Notes: generated by a model not told the origin, from the letters alone. A stretch of DNA of 64,000 nucleotides from Tepidicaulis marinus (GCF_000739695.1 NZ_BBIO01000005.1:143897-207896), one strand, 5' to 3'; positions 36,765 through 50,834 are shown, counted from the first letter of the stretch. Numbers and translations are program-made.

Positions 36765-37691
36765 ATGTCATCTCCTCCTGCAGGCGCGGAAAACGGCGCC
36801 GGTCAATGGAAAGCCACGCTGGTGCTTGGCGCCGATCTCGTCAAAGCGGATATAGCCGATGCGCTTTCCGATTTCTGGCAATGGGTGGCGGAGCCGGAAC
36901 CTGTCGCCGTCTCGCTGATCGAAGTGGAAGAACATGTCAGCTGGGCGGTCGAGGCCTATTATCTGGAAGAACCCGATAAAGAGGTTTTGCGCAAAGCCCT
37001 TGCCCCGTTCTTCAAGGAGCACGGCGCGGCGATGCCGCCCATCGAGGTGGAGCAATTGCCCGATCTCGATTGGGTGGCCCGCTCCCTCGAAGGGCTGACG
37101 CCCATCGAGACCCAGCGCTTTTTCATTCACGGCGCCCATAACCGCGATATACGCCCGGCGGGTAAATATACGCTCGCCGTGGAAGCAGGCCTTGCCTTCG
37201 GTACGGGGCATCACCCCACGACCTATGGCTGCCTGACCACGATCGAGGAAATCGCGCGCCGGCGGCCCATCACGAATGCGCTCGATCTGGGCTGCGGGAC
37301 GGGGCTTCTCGCCCTTGCTCTTGCCCGCCTCACACGGCGCAAGGTGCTTGCCAGCGACATCGACCCCGTAGCGGTCAAAGTGACGAAGGAAAATGCGGCG
37401 GCCAACGATCTCGGCCCCTTTATCGAGGCGGTAACGGCGCGGGGCTTTGCCCATGGCCGGATCACGCGGAAAGCACCGTTCGATCTCATCGTTGCCAATA
37501 TTCTCGCCCGCCCCCTCGTTTCCCTTGCCAGGGACATGGAGCAGCATCTGGCGCCCGGCGGAGAAATCATCCTTTCCGGCATTCTGGGAGCCCAAGAGAA
37601 CATGGTGGCAAGCGCCTTCCGCGACCAAGGCCTCCATCTTTTCCGCCGCCAGATCATCGGCGATTGGGTAATCTTGCATCTGAAAGGCTAA
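36765..37691 (+). CDS. prmA: Ribosomal protein L11 methyltransferase
   Basis: SAM-dependent enzyme that methylates ribosomal protein L11. The 308-residue product has the N-terminal substrate-recognition domain. The catalytic domain follows, with FGTGHHPTT, the SAM-binding DLGCGTGLLALAL, the acidic ASDIDPVAV, and the NANILARPL-like segment VANILARPL of PrmA. It lies three bases downstream of uvrD and is probably co-transcribed. Confidence 0.93.
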   Translation: MSSPPAGAENGAGQWKATLVLGADLVKADIADALSDFWQWVAEPEPVAVSLIEVEEHVSWAVEAYYLEEPDKEVLRKALAPFFKEHGAAMPPIEVEQLPDLDWVARSLEGLTPIETQRFFIHGAHNRDIRPAGKYTLAVEAGLAFGTGHHPTTYGCLTTIEEIARRRPITNALDLGCGTGLLALALARLTRRKVLASDIDPVAVKVTKENAAANDLGPFIEAVTARGFAHGRITRKAPFDLIVANILARPLVSLARDMEQHLAPGGEIILSGILGAQENMVASAFRDQGLHLFRRQIIGDWVILHLKG

Positions 37692-37737
37692 ACGCCTCCC
37701 TCTTGACCTGCCAGCCGCCGGAGCACACTTTATCCCC

Positions 37738-39555
37738 ATGTTTCAGACATATGATGACAGTGCAGACCCCACCCTCGGCGCCGCACGCGTCGCCCGCCTG
37801 CGCGCCCTTTTGAAAGAAGAGGGCCTTGCGGGCTTTCTCATTCCCCGCGCCGACGAACATCAGGGCGAATATGTGCCGCCCCGCGCCGAGCGCCTGAAAT
37901 GGCTGACCGGCTTTTCCGGCTCCGCTGGCATGGCCGCGGTGCTGGAGGAAAAAGCCGCCGTCTTCGTCGACGGGCGCTATACGCTGCAAGTGCGCGAGCA
38001 GGTCGACACGGAGATTTTCGAGACCTGCCACATGGTGGACATGCCGCTCGGCACCTGGCTTGCCAAACACCTGAAAGGCGGCGCGAAGCTTGCCTATGAT
38101 CCTTGGCTCCACACGGTGGACGGCGTGGCGCGGCTGAAAAAAGCGCTGGCCGGAACCGGCGCCGAACTTGTGCCCGTCACGGAAAATCTCATCGACCGGA
38201 TCTGGGAAGACCAGCCCCCGCCCCCCGCGGCAAAAGTCGAAGCCCATAGCGCCGAACTTGCCGGGGAAGCGGCGCAGGAAAAACTCGCGCGGGTGGCCAA
38301 GGTGCTGGAAGACAAAAAAGCCGACGCCGCGGTTCTCACCATGCCGGATTCCATTGCCTGGCTTTTCAATATACGCGGCGGCGATGTTTCCCATACGCCG
38401 CTGCCGCTTTCCTTTTCCATTTTGCGGGCCGATGGCAGCGCCGATCTTTTCATCGACAGCGCCAAGCTGAGCGATGAGACGCGCGCGCATCTGGGCAATG
38501 TCGTCACGCTGCATGAGCCGGATGCTTTCGGCGTCAATCTCGGCGAGCTTGGAGAAAGCGGCGCCCATGTGCAGATCGATCCGGCAAGCTGCGCGGATTG
38601 GATCAACAGCAAGCTTCTTGCCTCCGGTGCGAAGGTCCAGCACGGCGCGGACCCGTGCGAGCTGCCGAAAGCCTGTAAGAATGCGCGCGAAGTGCAAGGC
38701 GCGAAAGACGCCCATGAGCGGGACGGCGCGGCGCTTGTCCGTTTCCTCGCCTGGCTCGATGCCCACGCCCCGCTTGGCGAGGTGGATGAGATTTCAGCGG
38801 CCAAGCAGCTGGAATCCTTCCGCGCCGAAACGGGCGCGCTCAAAGACATCAGCTTCGACACGATCTCGGGCGCGGGCGAGCACGGTGCCGTCGTTCATTA
38901 CCGGGTGACGGAGGCCACAAACCGGAAGCTCAATGTGGGCGAGCTTTATCTCGTCGATTCCGGCGCGCAATATCTCGACGGCACGACGGATGTGACGCGC
39001 ACCATCGCCATCGGCAAACCGTCGGCGGAAATGAAAGACCGTTTCACCCGCGTGCTCAAAGGCCATATCGCCCTTTCCATGGCCCGCTTCCCGGAAGGCA
39101 CGACCGGCGCGCAGCTCGACGCGCTGGCCCGCATGGCGCTTTGGCAAGCCGGGCTCGACTTCGACCATGGCACGGGCCACGGCGTCGGCTCTTATCTCTC
39201 CGTTCATGAAGGCCCGCAGCGCATCTCAAAAGCCGGGCACGAGCCGCTGCGCCCCGGCATGATCGTCTCCAACGAGCCGGGCTATTATAAAACCGGTGCT
39301 TACGGCATTCGCATCGAAAACCTGCAGGTCGTCACCCCCGCTGCCATGATCGATGGCGGCGAGCGGCCCATGCTCGGTTTCGAAACGCTGACCCTCGCCC
39401 CCATCGACCGGCGGCTGATCGACCCTGCCCTTTTGAACGCGGATGAGCGCGCCTGGCTCAACGCCTATCACGCACGGGTGGAAAAGGTGCTGAAGGAAAA
39501 ACTGACGGACGGGCAGGAACAAGCCTGGCTCAGCGAGGCCTGCCGCCCCGTCTGA
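37738..39555 (+). CDS. pepP: Aminopeptidase P family metallopeptidase
   Basis: Removes N-terminal residues that precede proline (M24 family). The 605 residues match the long, three-domain form: two creatinase-like N-terminal domains (residues about 15-310), then the pita-bread catalytic domain. Dimetal ligands seen are Asp in YLVDSGAQY, Asp in TTDVTR, His in HGTGHGVG, Glu in VSNEPGYY and Glu in FETLTLAP. It follows prmA after 46 bases and converges on ligA. Confidence 0.92.
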   Translation: MFQTYDDSADPTLGAARVARLRALLKEEGLAGFLIPRADEHQGEYVPPRAERLKWLTGFSGSAGMAAVLEEKAAVFVDGRYTLQVREQVDTEIFETCHMVDMPLGTWLAKHLKGGAKLAYDPWLHTVDGVARLKKALAGTGAELVPVTENLIDRIWEDQPPPPAAKVEAHSAELAGEAAQEKLARVAKVLEDKKADAAVLTMPDSIAWLFNIRGGDVSHTPLPLSFSILRADGSADLFIDSAKLSDETRAHLGNVVTLHEPDAFGVNLGELGESGAHVQIDPASCADWINSKLLASGAKVQHGADPCELPKACKNAREVQGAKDAHERDGAALVRFLAWLDAHAPLGEVDEISAAKQLESFRAETGALKDISFDTISGAGEHGAVVHYRVTEATNRKLNVGELYLVDSGAQYLDGTTDVTRTIAIGKPSAEMKDRFTRVLKGHIALSMARFPEGTTGAQLDALARMALWQAGLDFDHGTGHGVGSYLSVHEGPQRISKAGHEPLRPGMIVSNEPGYYKTGAYGIRIENLQVVTPAAMIDGGERPMLGFETLTLAPIDRRLIDPALLNADERAWLNAYHARVEKVLKEKLTDGQEQAWLSEACRPV

Positions 39556-39567
39556 GCGTTCCTTAAC

Positions 39568-43361
<3,794 letters not shown>

Positions 43362-43369
43362 GCCCGCCC

Positions 43370-44218
43370 CTAAAAAACGGATTTCCAGGCCTGGCTGATC
43401 CAGGACGCTTCGTTTTCTTTCGGCTCCAGCCCTTTACCGGCCAGAAGCGTATAACTGTCCTCATACCAGCGGCTGCCGGGGAAGTTATGCCCCAGCACCG
43501 CCGCCGCCGTCTGCGCTTCAGGCGCAATGCCGAGCGAGAGATAGGCTTCCGTCAGCCGGTGCAGCGCTTCGGGCGTGTGCGTCGTGGTCTGGTAATTTTC
43601 GATCACGGCGCGGAAGCGGTTGATCGCGGCAAGATAGTTGCGCTGATTGAGGTAGTAGCGCCCGATCTCCATTTCCTTGCCCGCTAGGTGGTCGATCGTC
43701 AGTTCCAGCTTCAATTGCGCGTCGCGGGAATATTTGCTGTCAGGGTAACGCCGCAGCACTTCCAGAAGCGCGGCATAGGCCTGCTCGGTGATCTTCTGGT
43801 CGCGGCGCACATCCGAGATGCGCTCGTAATAGGAAAGCGCGACAAGGTAATGCGCGTAGGCAGCCTCATCGCCGCCCGGATATAGCGCGATGAACCGCTG
43901 CGCCGCCAGAATGGCCGTGTCGTATTCGTTGATCTTGTAATAGGTATAAGCCGCCATCAGCATGGCCCGGCGTGCCCAGACCGAATAGGGATGCTGGCGC
44001 TCCACTTCGTCGAACTCGGCTGCCGCCCGGCGGTAATCCCCCGCCTCCAGATAATCGAGCGCCTTGTTGTAAATGGCCTCGACGGGGCGTTCTTCATAAG
44101 CGATTTCTTCTTCGCCATCGGAGGAGCAGCCGGCAAGCACAAGCGCGGCCATTACGCAGAGCATTGCCGGAAACAGACGGCGGCTGGCTCCACCCCTCAA
44201 GAAATCAAAATACGGCAC
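43370..44218 (-). CDS. bamD: BamD, outer-membrane assembly lipoprotein
   Basis: Essential lipoprotein of the BAM complex that folds outer-membrane beta barrels. The 282-residue product has a signal peptide with lipobox LAGC (about residues 28-31). TPR repeats follow, containing YNKALDYLEAGDYRRAAAEFDEVERQHPYS and further blocks such as YYLNQRNYLAAINRF. It lies 135 bases downstream of lpxC and is followed by recN, a frequent order in alphaproteobacteria. Confidence 0.95.
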   Translation of the reverse strand: MPYFDFLRGGASRRLFPAMLCVMAALVLAGCSSDGEEEIAYEERPVEAIYNKALDYLEAGDYRRAAAEFDEVERQHPYSVWARRAMLMAAYTYYKINEYDTAILAAQRFIALYPGGDEAAYAHYLVALSYYERISDVRRDQKITEQAYAALLEVLRRYPDSKYSRDAQLKLELTIDHLAGKEMEIGRYYLNQRNYLAAINRFRAVIENYQTTTHTPEALHRLTEAYLSLGIAPEAQTAAAVLGHNFPGSRWYEDSYTLLAGKGLEPKENEASWISQAWKSVF

Positions 44219-44353
44219 GTAGCGCTTCCATTCGTTGCTGAAACGGGAATCGGGTGCATCGCCCCCTTCGAGGGCGCGACTATAGCAGGGCTGAGCGCCA
44301 TGCCATAGAGCCAGGAAGAGCCGTTTTCGGGGATTTTGAAGGGAAAGCCCGGC

Positions 44354-45427
44354 TCAGTCCGCCGAAACGGCGGCGGCCAGGGCCTCCAGGCCTTTTTCGG
44401 CGCGGGGGGTGAGCGCCACGAATTCCCAAGCATCCGGTGCGGCGAAAAGCGCCCGCAGGATCCGGTTGTTCAGGGCATGGCCCGCGCGTACGCCCCGGTA
44501 GCGGCCGATCAGCGGCGCCCCGGCAAGTGCCAGATCGCCCACCGCGTCCAGCACCTTGTGGCGCACGAATTCGTCGGTAAAACGCAGGCCTTCTTCGTTC
44601 ATCACTTCTTCGCCGTCGATCACCACGGCATTTTCCAGCGAACCGCCCTTGGCAAGGCCCATGGACTTGAGAAGCTCGTAATCCTTGTAGAAACCGAAGG
44701 TGCGGGCTTCGGAAAGCTCCTCGGCAAAGAGCTCGGCATTGATGTACGCCGTATAGCTCTGCTGGCCGATCACCGGATTGTCGAAATCGATGTCGAAGGA
44801 GATCGAAAAGCCCTCGCCCGGCAGAAGTTCGGCCTTTTTCAGGCCCTCTTCCAGAATGACGGGTTTGAGAATACGGATGGCAAGGCGCGGGGTGTCCAGC
44901 CCGCGGATGCCGGCCTGGCGGATCGCCTTAACGAAAGCGGCAGAGGAGCCATCCATCACCGGCACTTCCGGCCCGCTAACCTCGACGATCAGATTGTCGA
45001 TGCCGCAAGCGGCCAGCGCCGCCATCAAATGCTCGACGGTGGCAACCGTCGTGCCTTTCTCATTGCCCAGCACCGTGCACATCGTCGTCTCGCAAACCGC
45101 ATCGAAGCGGGCGGGAATATCGGTGAGCGTGCGGTCGATGGAGGAAAGATCGATGCGGCGGAAAATCACGCCCGTATCGGCGGCGGCAGGTTTGAGCACC
45201 AAACGCGCCTGTTCGCCTTTGTGCAGGCCAATGCCTTCAATCTCGACGGAACGGGAAAGGGTCGTCTGATAGGCGGGCCGGTCCAGCGATGCGGCGGACG
45301 GGGTTTCGATAGAGGCCGGCGTGCAAGCCGCGCCTGCGCTGCCTACCGGTTCGATACCGCTTATGTCCATTTCCGTCTTACGCACGCTCGTCGTCCTTTC
45401 GCCGCCGGAAGCGGCACCCTTACTCAT
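44354..45427 (-). CDS. lpxC: UDP-3-O-acyl-N-acetylglucosamine deacetylase
   Basis: Zinc amidase for the committed step of lipid A synthesis. The catalytic core starts near YQTTLSRSVEIEGIGLHKGEQ. The zinc histidine lies in TVEHLMAAL, the others in RHKVLDAVGDLALAG (His and Asp), and the final catalytic His in GHALNNRILRAL. At 357 residues it is about 45 longer than usual, because of a Ser/Ala/Pro-rich N-terminal stretch. An ATG at 45370 with AAGACGGAA upstream would give 338 residues and may be the true start. Confidence 0.94.
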   Translation of the reverse strand: MSKGAASGGERTTSVRKTEMDISGIEPVGSAGAACTPASIETPSAASLDRPAYQTTLSRSVEIEGIGLHKGEQARLVLKPAAADTGVIFRRIDLSSIDRTLTDIPARFDAVCETTMCTVLGNEKGTTVATVEHLMAALAACGIDNLIVEVSGPEVPVMDGSSAAFVKAIRQAGIRGLDTPRLAIRILKPVILEEGLKKAELLPGEGFSISFDIDFDNPVIGQQSYTAYINAELFAEELSEARTFGFYKDYELLKSMGLAKGGSLENAVVIDGEEVMNEEGLRFTDEFVRHKVLDAVGDLALAGAPLIGRYRGVRAGHALNNRILRALFAAPDAWEFVALTPRAEKGLEALAAAVSAD

Positions 45428-45564
45428 TCACTTTGTGGGCTTGAGGTTTTCACCCAATGCCGCCCGACCTTTTGTCTTTCGGTCTTTATGACCCGACTGC
45501 CAGTCAAGCTTGCCGCCCCCTCGCGCCCGGCTCCTGCCCCCGCAGAACCTTACCGGGCACTCTT

Positions 45565-45593
45565 CTTGTAGCAATCCGGCACAATCGCCTCAA
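45565..45593 (-). promoter_or_regulatory. Possible lpxC promoter
   Basis: On the minus strand, TTGAGG (45593-45588) and TACAAG (45570-45565) are 17 bases apart, each matching four of six consensus positions. This is downstream of the ftsZ terminator and about 130 bases before the lpxC ATG. Confidence 0.35.
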
Positions 45594-45657
45594 ATAACTC
45601 TTTATTTCGATATGTTACACTTCGAACTAACTCATAAGCCTTTGATTTTAAACAATA

Positions 45658-45693
45658 ATGGCCTGGTCCGGAGCGGCATCCGAACCAGGCCAT
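45658..45693 (-). terminator. ftsZ terminator
   Basis: A 15-base stem (45658-45672 with 45679-45693, one mismatch) has a 6-base loop and is followed on the minus strand by ATTATTGTTTAAAA. It lies 44 bases after the ftsZ stop and should separate the division cluster from lpxC. Confidence 0.8.
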
Positions 45694-45736
45694 CAGGCTG
45701 ACATGGAGAGCAAGCCCCCCAGGTTTGGCGCGAGGC

Positions 45737-47428
45737 TTAGTTTGCCTGGCGCCGGAGGAAGGTTGGAATTTCCAACTGGTCTTCCTCATAGCTGGGCTGA
45801 ATGAGCCCCTCTTCGGAGGGTACAGCCCGTTTTTGTTGCACCGGCTCGCGCCGGGTCTCGGTATCGCGCACCGCGTCAGGAGAGATCACGGGCTGGGCAG
45901 CCGTGGCGCGGGCGCGCACCGGCGCGCCCTGGCCCAGAACCGGCTCGCGCCGCGGGGCTTCGTTTTCGGTTTCAGGGCGCTTCCGGCTGCCGGCCAGACG
46001 CTCGAAGAAACTGGGCGCGCGCTTCACTGTCCGGCTCTGCGGAACCGGCTGGGGCCGCTGCCCGAGGAAGGACGGCATATCGTCCTTCGCCGTGCCTTCC
46101 ACCCGGTCGAGCCCTTCGGGGATGTAAGGCCGTTTCGGCGCCTTTTGCTCGGAAAGCGAGCGCGGGGCCTCACCAGGCTTGTGGATGATCACCTCGGCCT
46201 CGAAATCCTTCGGATCGAAATAGGCATCCTCCCGGATTTCGGTTTCCGACTGAACGTGATCGGCAACGGCAGAGGCAACTTCCTGGAAGGAGGTCTCCTC
46301 TTCCCCGGCACTTTCATATGCCGGCTCAGGCGCAGGCGCGGCAGGAGCAGCCTGAACCTGAGGTTCCTCAGCCTGCATGGCGCGGGCCGCGGGCGCTGCC
46401 GCCTGCTCACGGGCGACCGCTTGCGCCGGCCGGCTTTCGCGCGGCTGGCCCAGCATGGCCTCTTCCACATCGATGCCCGTCGCCACGACGGAGACGCGCA
46501 TGGAACCGTTCAGGTTGCTGTCGAAGGTCGAGCCGACAATGATGTTGGCGTCCGGGTCCACCTCGGAGCGGATGCGGTTTGCCGCTTCATCCACCTCATA
46601 GAGGGTCAGGTCCATGCCGCCGGTGATGTTGATCAGCACGCCGCGCGCGCCTTTCATCGACACTTCGTCGAGCAGCGGGTTGGAAATGGCCGCTTCCGCC
46701 GCCTCGATGGCCCGCTTCTCGCCTTCGGCTTCGCCCGTGCCCATCATGGCTTTACCCATCTCGTTCATCACCGTGCGCACATCGGCAAAGTCGAGATTGA
46801 TGAGGCCCGGCTTCATCATGAGGTCGGTAATGCCGGCCACGCCCGAATGCAGCACCTCATCGGCCATGCCGAACGCGTCGGCAAAGGTCGTGCGCTCATT
46901 CGCCACCCGGAAAAGGTTCTGGTTCGGGATAATGATCAGTGTGTCGACATATTTTTGAAGCTCTTCGATGCCCTCTTCGGCAATGCGCATGCGGCGCGAG
47001 CCTTCGAACTGGAAGGGCTTGGTGACGACACCGACGGTCAAAATGCCAAGATCGCGTGCCGCGCGGGCAATGACGGGGGCGCCGCCCGTGCCCGTGCCGC
47101 CGCCCATGCCAGCCGTAATGAAGACCATATGGGCACCTTGCAGATTGTCGTTGATCTCCGCCATGGCTTCTTCAGCCGCCGCGCAGCCGATTTCCGGACG
47201 CGAGCCCGCGCCAAGACCTTCGGTGATGTTCTCGCCGAGCTGGATGCGCCGGTCGGCAGAGGACATCTGCAGTGCCTGGGCATCCGTGTTGGCGACAACG
47301 AAGTCGCAGCCTTCAAGGCCCGCTTCGATCATGTTGTTGACCGCGTTCCCGCCGGCACCGCCGACACCGAATACGGTAATTCTGGGTTTCAGTTCCTGGT
47401 TCTTCGGGACAGTGAGATTGATGCTCAT
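45737..47428 (-). CDS. ftsZ: Cell-division GTPase FtsZ
   Basis: Tubulin homologue that forms the Z ring at the division site. The ATG at 47428 follows GAGGAGG. The 563 residues comprise the GTPase domain with GGAGGNAVN (23-31), the signature GGGTGTG (109-115) and the T7 loop NLDFAD (211-216). A long disordered linker rich in Ala, Pro, Glu and Arg (about 330-545) follows, ending in the conserved tail ([11 protein letters not shown]) that binds FtsA. A 174-base spacer with paired 13-base repeats precedes it, so it may have its own promoter. Confidence 0.97.
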   Translation of the reverse strand: MSINLTVPKNQELKPRITVFGVGGAGGNAVNNMIEAGLEGCDFVVANTDAQALQMSSADRRIQLGENITEGLGAGSRPEIGCAAAEEAMAEINDNLQGAHMVFITAGMGGGTGTGGAPVIARAARDLGILTVGVVTKPFQFEGSRRMRIAEEGIEELQKYVDTLIIIPNQNLFRVANERTTFADAFGMADEVLHSGVAGITDLMMKPGLINLDFADVRTVMNEMGKAMMGTGEAEGEKRAIEAAEAAISNPLLDEVSMKGARGVLINITGGMDLTLYEVDEAANRIRSEVDPDANIIVGSTFDSNLNGSMRVSVVATGIDVEEAMLGQPRESRPAQAVAREQAAAPAARAMQAEEPQVQAAPAAPAPEPAYESAGEEETSFQEVASAVADHVQSETEIREDAYFDPKDFEAEVIIHKPGEAPRSLSEQKAPKRPYIPEGLDRVEGTAKDDMPSFLGQRPQPVPQSRTVKRAPSFFERLAGSRKRPETENEAPRREPVLGQGAPVRARATAAQPVISPDAVRDTETRREPVQQKRAVPSEEGLIQPSYEEDQLEIPTFLRRQAN

Positions 47429-47447
47429 GTCAGCCTCCTCGTGAGTA

Positions 47448-47530
47448 TCAAAAGTTCCGGATGCCTTTACGGGGTGCCGCCGCCGCGGCGGCCTTGCCCG
47501 CACATCCGATGCCGCAATCAAAACTTCCGT
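47448..47530 (-). repeat. Paired 13-base direct repeats upstream of ftsZ
   Basis: ATCAAAAGTTCCG (47448-47460) and ATCAAAACTTCCG (47518-47530) differ at one base and are 70 bases apart, in the spacer between ftsA and ftsZ. They could be binding sites for a regulator of ftsZ. Confidence 0.45.
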
Positions 47531-47602
47531 GAACTCGCCCCGGCGCTGTTTTTGCCGCTTCACAGCAACCGGAAGCAATCGCGTTCCGGGTGGGACGTTC
47601 CA

Positions 47603-48913
47603 TTAGAAGTTCTCCTTCAACCAGCGACCCAATCGCCGCAATTGCCCGCCGGAATGTTCCGGATCGGGGTCTTCGCCGCCCGAGAAAATCTCGAGCGGAG
47701 AAACTTGTGAATAGGCAAGAAGCCCCGCGCATGCCGCGAAAGCCGGTCCTGCCGTGGATTCGGCAAGGCCCGTCACCTTCAAGGGGTGGCCGACCCTTAC
47801 CTGCTTGTCCAAAATCCGGGCGGCAAGCTCGCGCGCGCCGTTCAGCTGCGCCGCACCGCCCGTCAGCACCACACGCCGCCCCGCAATGCGGCCGTAACCG
47901 CTCGCCTCGAGCCGGTCACGGACAAGCTCGAGCGTTTCTTCGAGTCGGGGCTGGATGATCCCCGTCAGCATGGAACGGGGAATGTGATTGGCGCCGTCTG
48001 AATCGGATTCTCCTACCTGCGGCACGTCGATCAGTTCCCGCTCGTCCGAGGGGCTCGCCAGCGCGCTGCCGTAAAGAGTCTTCATTCTTTCCGCATGCGC
48101 GAGCGGCGTCGACAAACCGCGTGCAATATCGTTTGTAATGTGAATACCCCCAATTGGAATCACATCGCAATAGACCATTACGCCTTCGAAGAAGACGGCG
48201 AGCGATGTCGTGCCGCCGCCCATATCGATCAGCGTTACACCGAGGTCTTTTTCGTCTTCCACCAGCGCCGAAAGCCCGGCCGCATAAGGCGCCGCGGCAA
48301 CACCGGCAATGTCGAGATGGCAGCGCTCGATGCAGAGCGCCAGATTGCGCAGCGGCCCTTTGACCGCGCTGACCATATGCACTTCAACGCCGAGCTGTTC
48401 GCCGAACATACCTTGCGGCGCGCGCACGCCCCGGCTGCCATCCACCGCGTAATTGACGGGAATGGCGTGCAGAACATCGCGCCCTTCCGGCTTGTAATGG
48501 ACGCGGGCATGGGCGAGCAGGCGCTGCACGTCCTCATCGCTGACCGCCTGACCTGTAAGCGAGGATTTGACCGCAACCGTCTGGCTTTTCAGCTCGCCGC
48601 AGGAAACCGAGACGACGACTTCCTTCACCGTGATGCCGGCCATACGCTCGGCGGCATCGACGGCAACGCGGATCGCCTCTTCGGTCTCGTCCATATTGAC
48701 CACCGCCCCGCCGCGCATCCCGCGCGAGACCTGATGGCCGATGCCGAGCACGCGCACCGGATGCAGCCCGTCGGCCATGCGCCCCGGCTCAATTTTGGCG
48801 ATGAAGCAGGCGATCTTGCTGGTGCCGATATCCAGCGCCGTAACGATACCCGGCCGGTTGGAAGAAACAGGACGGCCCTGCATGTTCTTGTTCCCGAGAC
48901 TCATCATATTCAT
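47603..48913 (-). CDS. ftsA: Cell-division protein FtsA
   Basis: Actin-like ATPase that tethers FtsZ to the membrane and recruits later division proteins. The 436-residue product has the phosphate-1 loop ALDIGTSKIACFI (about residues 26-38) and a 1C subdomain with VSRGMRGGAVVNMDET. Phosphate-2 VTLIDMGGGTTSLAVF, the adenosine motif VVLTGGAAQL, and a C-terminal amphipathic helix with Arg and Trp (LRRLGRWLKENF) for membrane binding follow. Its ATG overlaps the ftsQ stop (ATGA). Confidence 0.95.
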   Translation of the reverse strand: MNMMSLGNKNMQGRPVSSNRPGIVTALDIGTSKIACFIAKIEPGRMADGLHPVRVLGIGHQVSRGMRGGAVVNMDETEEAIRVAVDAAERMAGITVKEVVVSVSCGELKSQTVAVKSSLTGQAVSDEDVQRLLAHARVHYKPEGRDVLHAIPVNYAVDGSRGVRAPQGMFGEQLGVEVHMVSAVKGPLRNLALCIERCHLDIAGVAAAPYAAGLSALVEDEKDLGVTLIDMGGGTTSLAVFFEGVMVYCDVIPIGGIHITNDIARGLSTPLAHAERMKTLYGSALASPSDERELIDVPQVGESDSDGANHIPRSMLTGIIQPRLEETLELVRDRLEASGYGRIAGRRVVLTGGAAQLNGARELAARILDKQVRVGHPLKVTGLAESTAGPAFAACAGLLAYSQVSPLEIFSGGEDPDPEHSGGQLRRLGRWLKENF

Positions 48914-49920
48914 GTCGCGCTCCCCTTCTTGGAGCGCTCGCGCTCAAGATCGTTCACGCCGGAAGCTGCCCGCCGGGCCGCTGCATCGGGAGTAAGACGG
49001 ATGGTGAACCGGTCGGCCAAGCGCAGATCGATCGCCTCGATATCACGGGCCAGCACCCGGTGGCTGTTTTCAATGGCAACGAGTTCGGCAAGCGCCCGCT
49101 CCACATGCCGCTCCGGCAGAAGCACATCGACGCCGTTTTCAAGACGCAGGTTCCAGCGCCGGTCCCCCACCCGCACGGCCGCGCGCACCCGCGAGTGCAG
49201 CGCCGGCCACTGCGCCAGAAGCTCCTGAATGACGGGCGCCTCGTCGGCGGCCCCATGACCGACGACGAGCGGCAGATGGGCATATTCCTCGATATGGTTT
49301 TCCGTGATCGGCTGACCTTGCCTGTCCACAATGGCAAGACGCCCGCCCCGCTGCCAGACGGCATAGGGCACACGTTCGTTCAGTTCCACGTGAATACGGT
49401 CCGGCCAGAAACGCGTGACGCTGGCCGAGGCCACCCAGTCGAGCCGCTCGAGCCGTTCGCGCGCCGCTTCCACATCGACAAGGAAGATCGACATGCCGCG
49501 CTCGACATCGAGCGCCCGCATGACCTCGCGCACCGGTGTGCGCTCTCGTCCTTCCACCGTCACATCCTGAACAGAAAAGCCTGCACCCGCGATCATGCGG
49601 TGCGTACCGGCCACAAGCGAGCTGCCCGCCGCTGCAAAATGCCCGCCGACCATGAGCCCGTAAAAGACGGCAAAGACCACCAGCATGCCGGCCAACGCTG
49701 CAAGCGGCAGGGCCGAAACATCGCCGCTGCGCAGCGCGGAGAAAAAGCGCGCAAAACGGCTCGGCGGGCGCTGTTTGCGCCGCCCGAACTCGCGCGCCTT
49801 CTTACGCGGCTTGCCCGGAGCTGCCGCGCTCACCTTGCGGCGGCCTGCCGTACCCCCTTTACGGGTGCGCGGACTTGCCTGCGCTTGGCGCTTGCGGGGT
49901 GAGCGTGTCACCGGCGGCAT
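48910..49920 (-). CDS. ftsQ: Cell-division protein FtsQ
   Basis: Bitopic divisome protein that links early and late division proteins. The 336 residues have a long, very basic cytoplasmic tail (about 1-65, rich in Arg, Lys and Pro), one membrane helix (about 70-92), then the POTRA domain ([23 protein letters not shown]) and the beta domain. GGAGG lies eight bases before the ATG, inside the end of ddl, which it overlaps by 13 bases. Confidence 0.92.
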   Translation of the reverse strand: MPPVTRSPRKRQAQASPRTRKGGTAGRRKVSAAAPGKPRKKAREFGRRKQRPPSRFARFFSALRSGDVSALPLAALAGMLVVFAVFYGLMVGGHFAAAGSSLVAGTHRMIAGAGFSVQDVTVEGRERTPVREVMRALDVERGMSIFLVDVEAARERLERLDWVASASVTRFWPDRIHVELNERVPYAVWQRGGRLAIVDRQGQPITENHIEEYAHLPLVVGHGAADEAPVIQELLAQWPALHSRVRAAVRVGDRRWNLRLENGVDVLLPERHVERALAELVAIENSHRVLARDIEAIDLRLADRFTIRLTPDAAARRAASGVNDLERERSKKGSAT

Positions 49921-50834
49921 GACGCATCCTCCACCATCCAGGAAACCAGATCTTCGTAGGAATAACCGGCGCGGGCAGCGAGCTCGGGCACGAGCGAGGT
50001 CGGCGTCATGCCCGGCTGGGTGTTCACTTCCAAGAGCACCACACCTTTCACGCCTTTCGTCTCATCGAAACGGAAATCGGCCCGGCTGACACCGCGGCAG
50101 CCGAGCGCCTCATGCGCGGCTTTCGTCACCGCTTGCACATGGGCATAGATATCCGCCTCAATGGGCGCGGGCAGAATATGATCGGAGCCGCCCGCCTTGT
50201 ATTTCGCCTCGTAATCATAGAAGGCGGTATTGGCGACGATCTCCGTCACATCGAACATTTCCTCGCCCATCACGGCACAGGTCAGCTCGCGGCCGGGGAT
50301 ATAGCGCTCCACCATGACGAGCTCACCAAGGTCCCATTTCTCCGAGCTCAGCTCCGCAGGCGGGCGGTTCTCGCCCTGACGCACGATGTGAACACCGACG
50401 CTCGAGCCTTGATTGACCGGCTTGATCACATAAGGCGTGTCCATGACATGGCCCTTGGCAGCTTCCGCGCGCGTCACGACAACGCTGTCGGTGACGGGCA
50501 GACCGGCGGCACGGAAAATGTGCTTGGCCATTTCCTTATCCATGGCAAGCGAGGAGGCCAGAACGCCGGAATGGGTGTAAGGCAGCTCCAGAATTTCCAG
50601 AACGCCCTGCACGCAGCCATCCTCGCCCCATTCGCCGTGCAGCGCATTGAAGACGACATCGGGGCGCAGCTCCTGCAGAACGGCCGGCAGATCATGGCCC
50701 GCATCGATCTCGCTGACCCGGTAGCCCGCGCGGCGCAGCGCCTCAGCGCAGCCCTTTCCGGAGGAAAGGCTGACTTCCCGCTCCGCGCTCCAGCCGCCCA
50801 TCAGAACGGCGACATGGGTATTCTTCCCGCTCAT
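49908..50834 (-). CDS. ddl: D-alanine--D-alanine ligase
   Basis: ATP-grasp enzyme making the D-Ala-D-Ala end of the peptidoglycan stem peptide. The ATG at 50834 ([14 protein letters not shown]) gives 308 residues, as in DdlB. Motifs: [54 protein letters not shown], and [16 protein letters not shown] with metal ligands. It overlaps murB upstream by ATGA and ftsQ downstream by 13 bases. Codons before the chosen ATG overlap murB and are not needed. Confidence 0.95.
   Translation of the reverse strand: MSGKNTHVAVLMGGWSAEREVSLSSGKGCAEALRRAGYRVSEIDAGHDLPAVLQELRPDVVFNALHGEWGEDGCVQGVLEILELPYTHSGVLASSLAMDKEMAKHIFRAAGLPVTDSVVVTRAEAAKGHVMDTPYVIKPVNQGSSVGVHIVRQGENRPPAELSSEKWDLGELVMVERYIPGRELTCAVMGEEMFDVTEIVANTAFYDYEAKYKAGGSDHILPAPIEADIYAHVQAVTKAAHEALGCRGVSRADFRFDETKGVKGVVLLEVNTQPGMTPTSLVPELAARAGYSYEDLVSWMVEDASCRR

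Larger units (their letters stand above)
45428..45736. other. Intergenic region between ftsZ and lpxC
   Basis: A 309-base stretch without a gene. It holds the ftsZ terminator (45658-45693), an AT-rich block (about 45590-45657) unlike the GC-rich surroundings, and a possible lpxC promoter (45565-45593). Short arms TTCGA and TCGAA (45606-45610, 45622-45626) form a weak inverted repeat. Open frames here have no protein-like features. Confidence 0.6.

Noticed and set aside
47475..47491. GC-rich palindrome upstream of ftsZ
   Set aside because: A run of GCC/GGC triplets is expected by chance in this GC-rich DNA and has no terminator tail.
45725..47710. A 661-codon plus-strand frame opposite ftsZ
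   Set aside because: It is antisense to ftsZ, which is certain; no independent start signal or family is visible.
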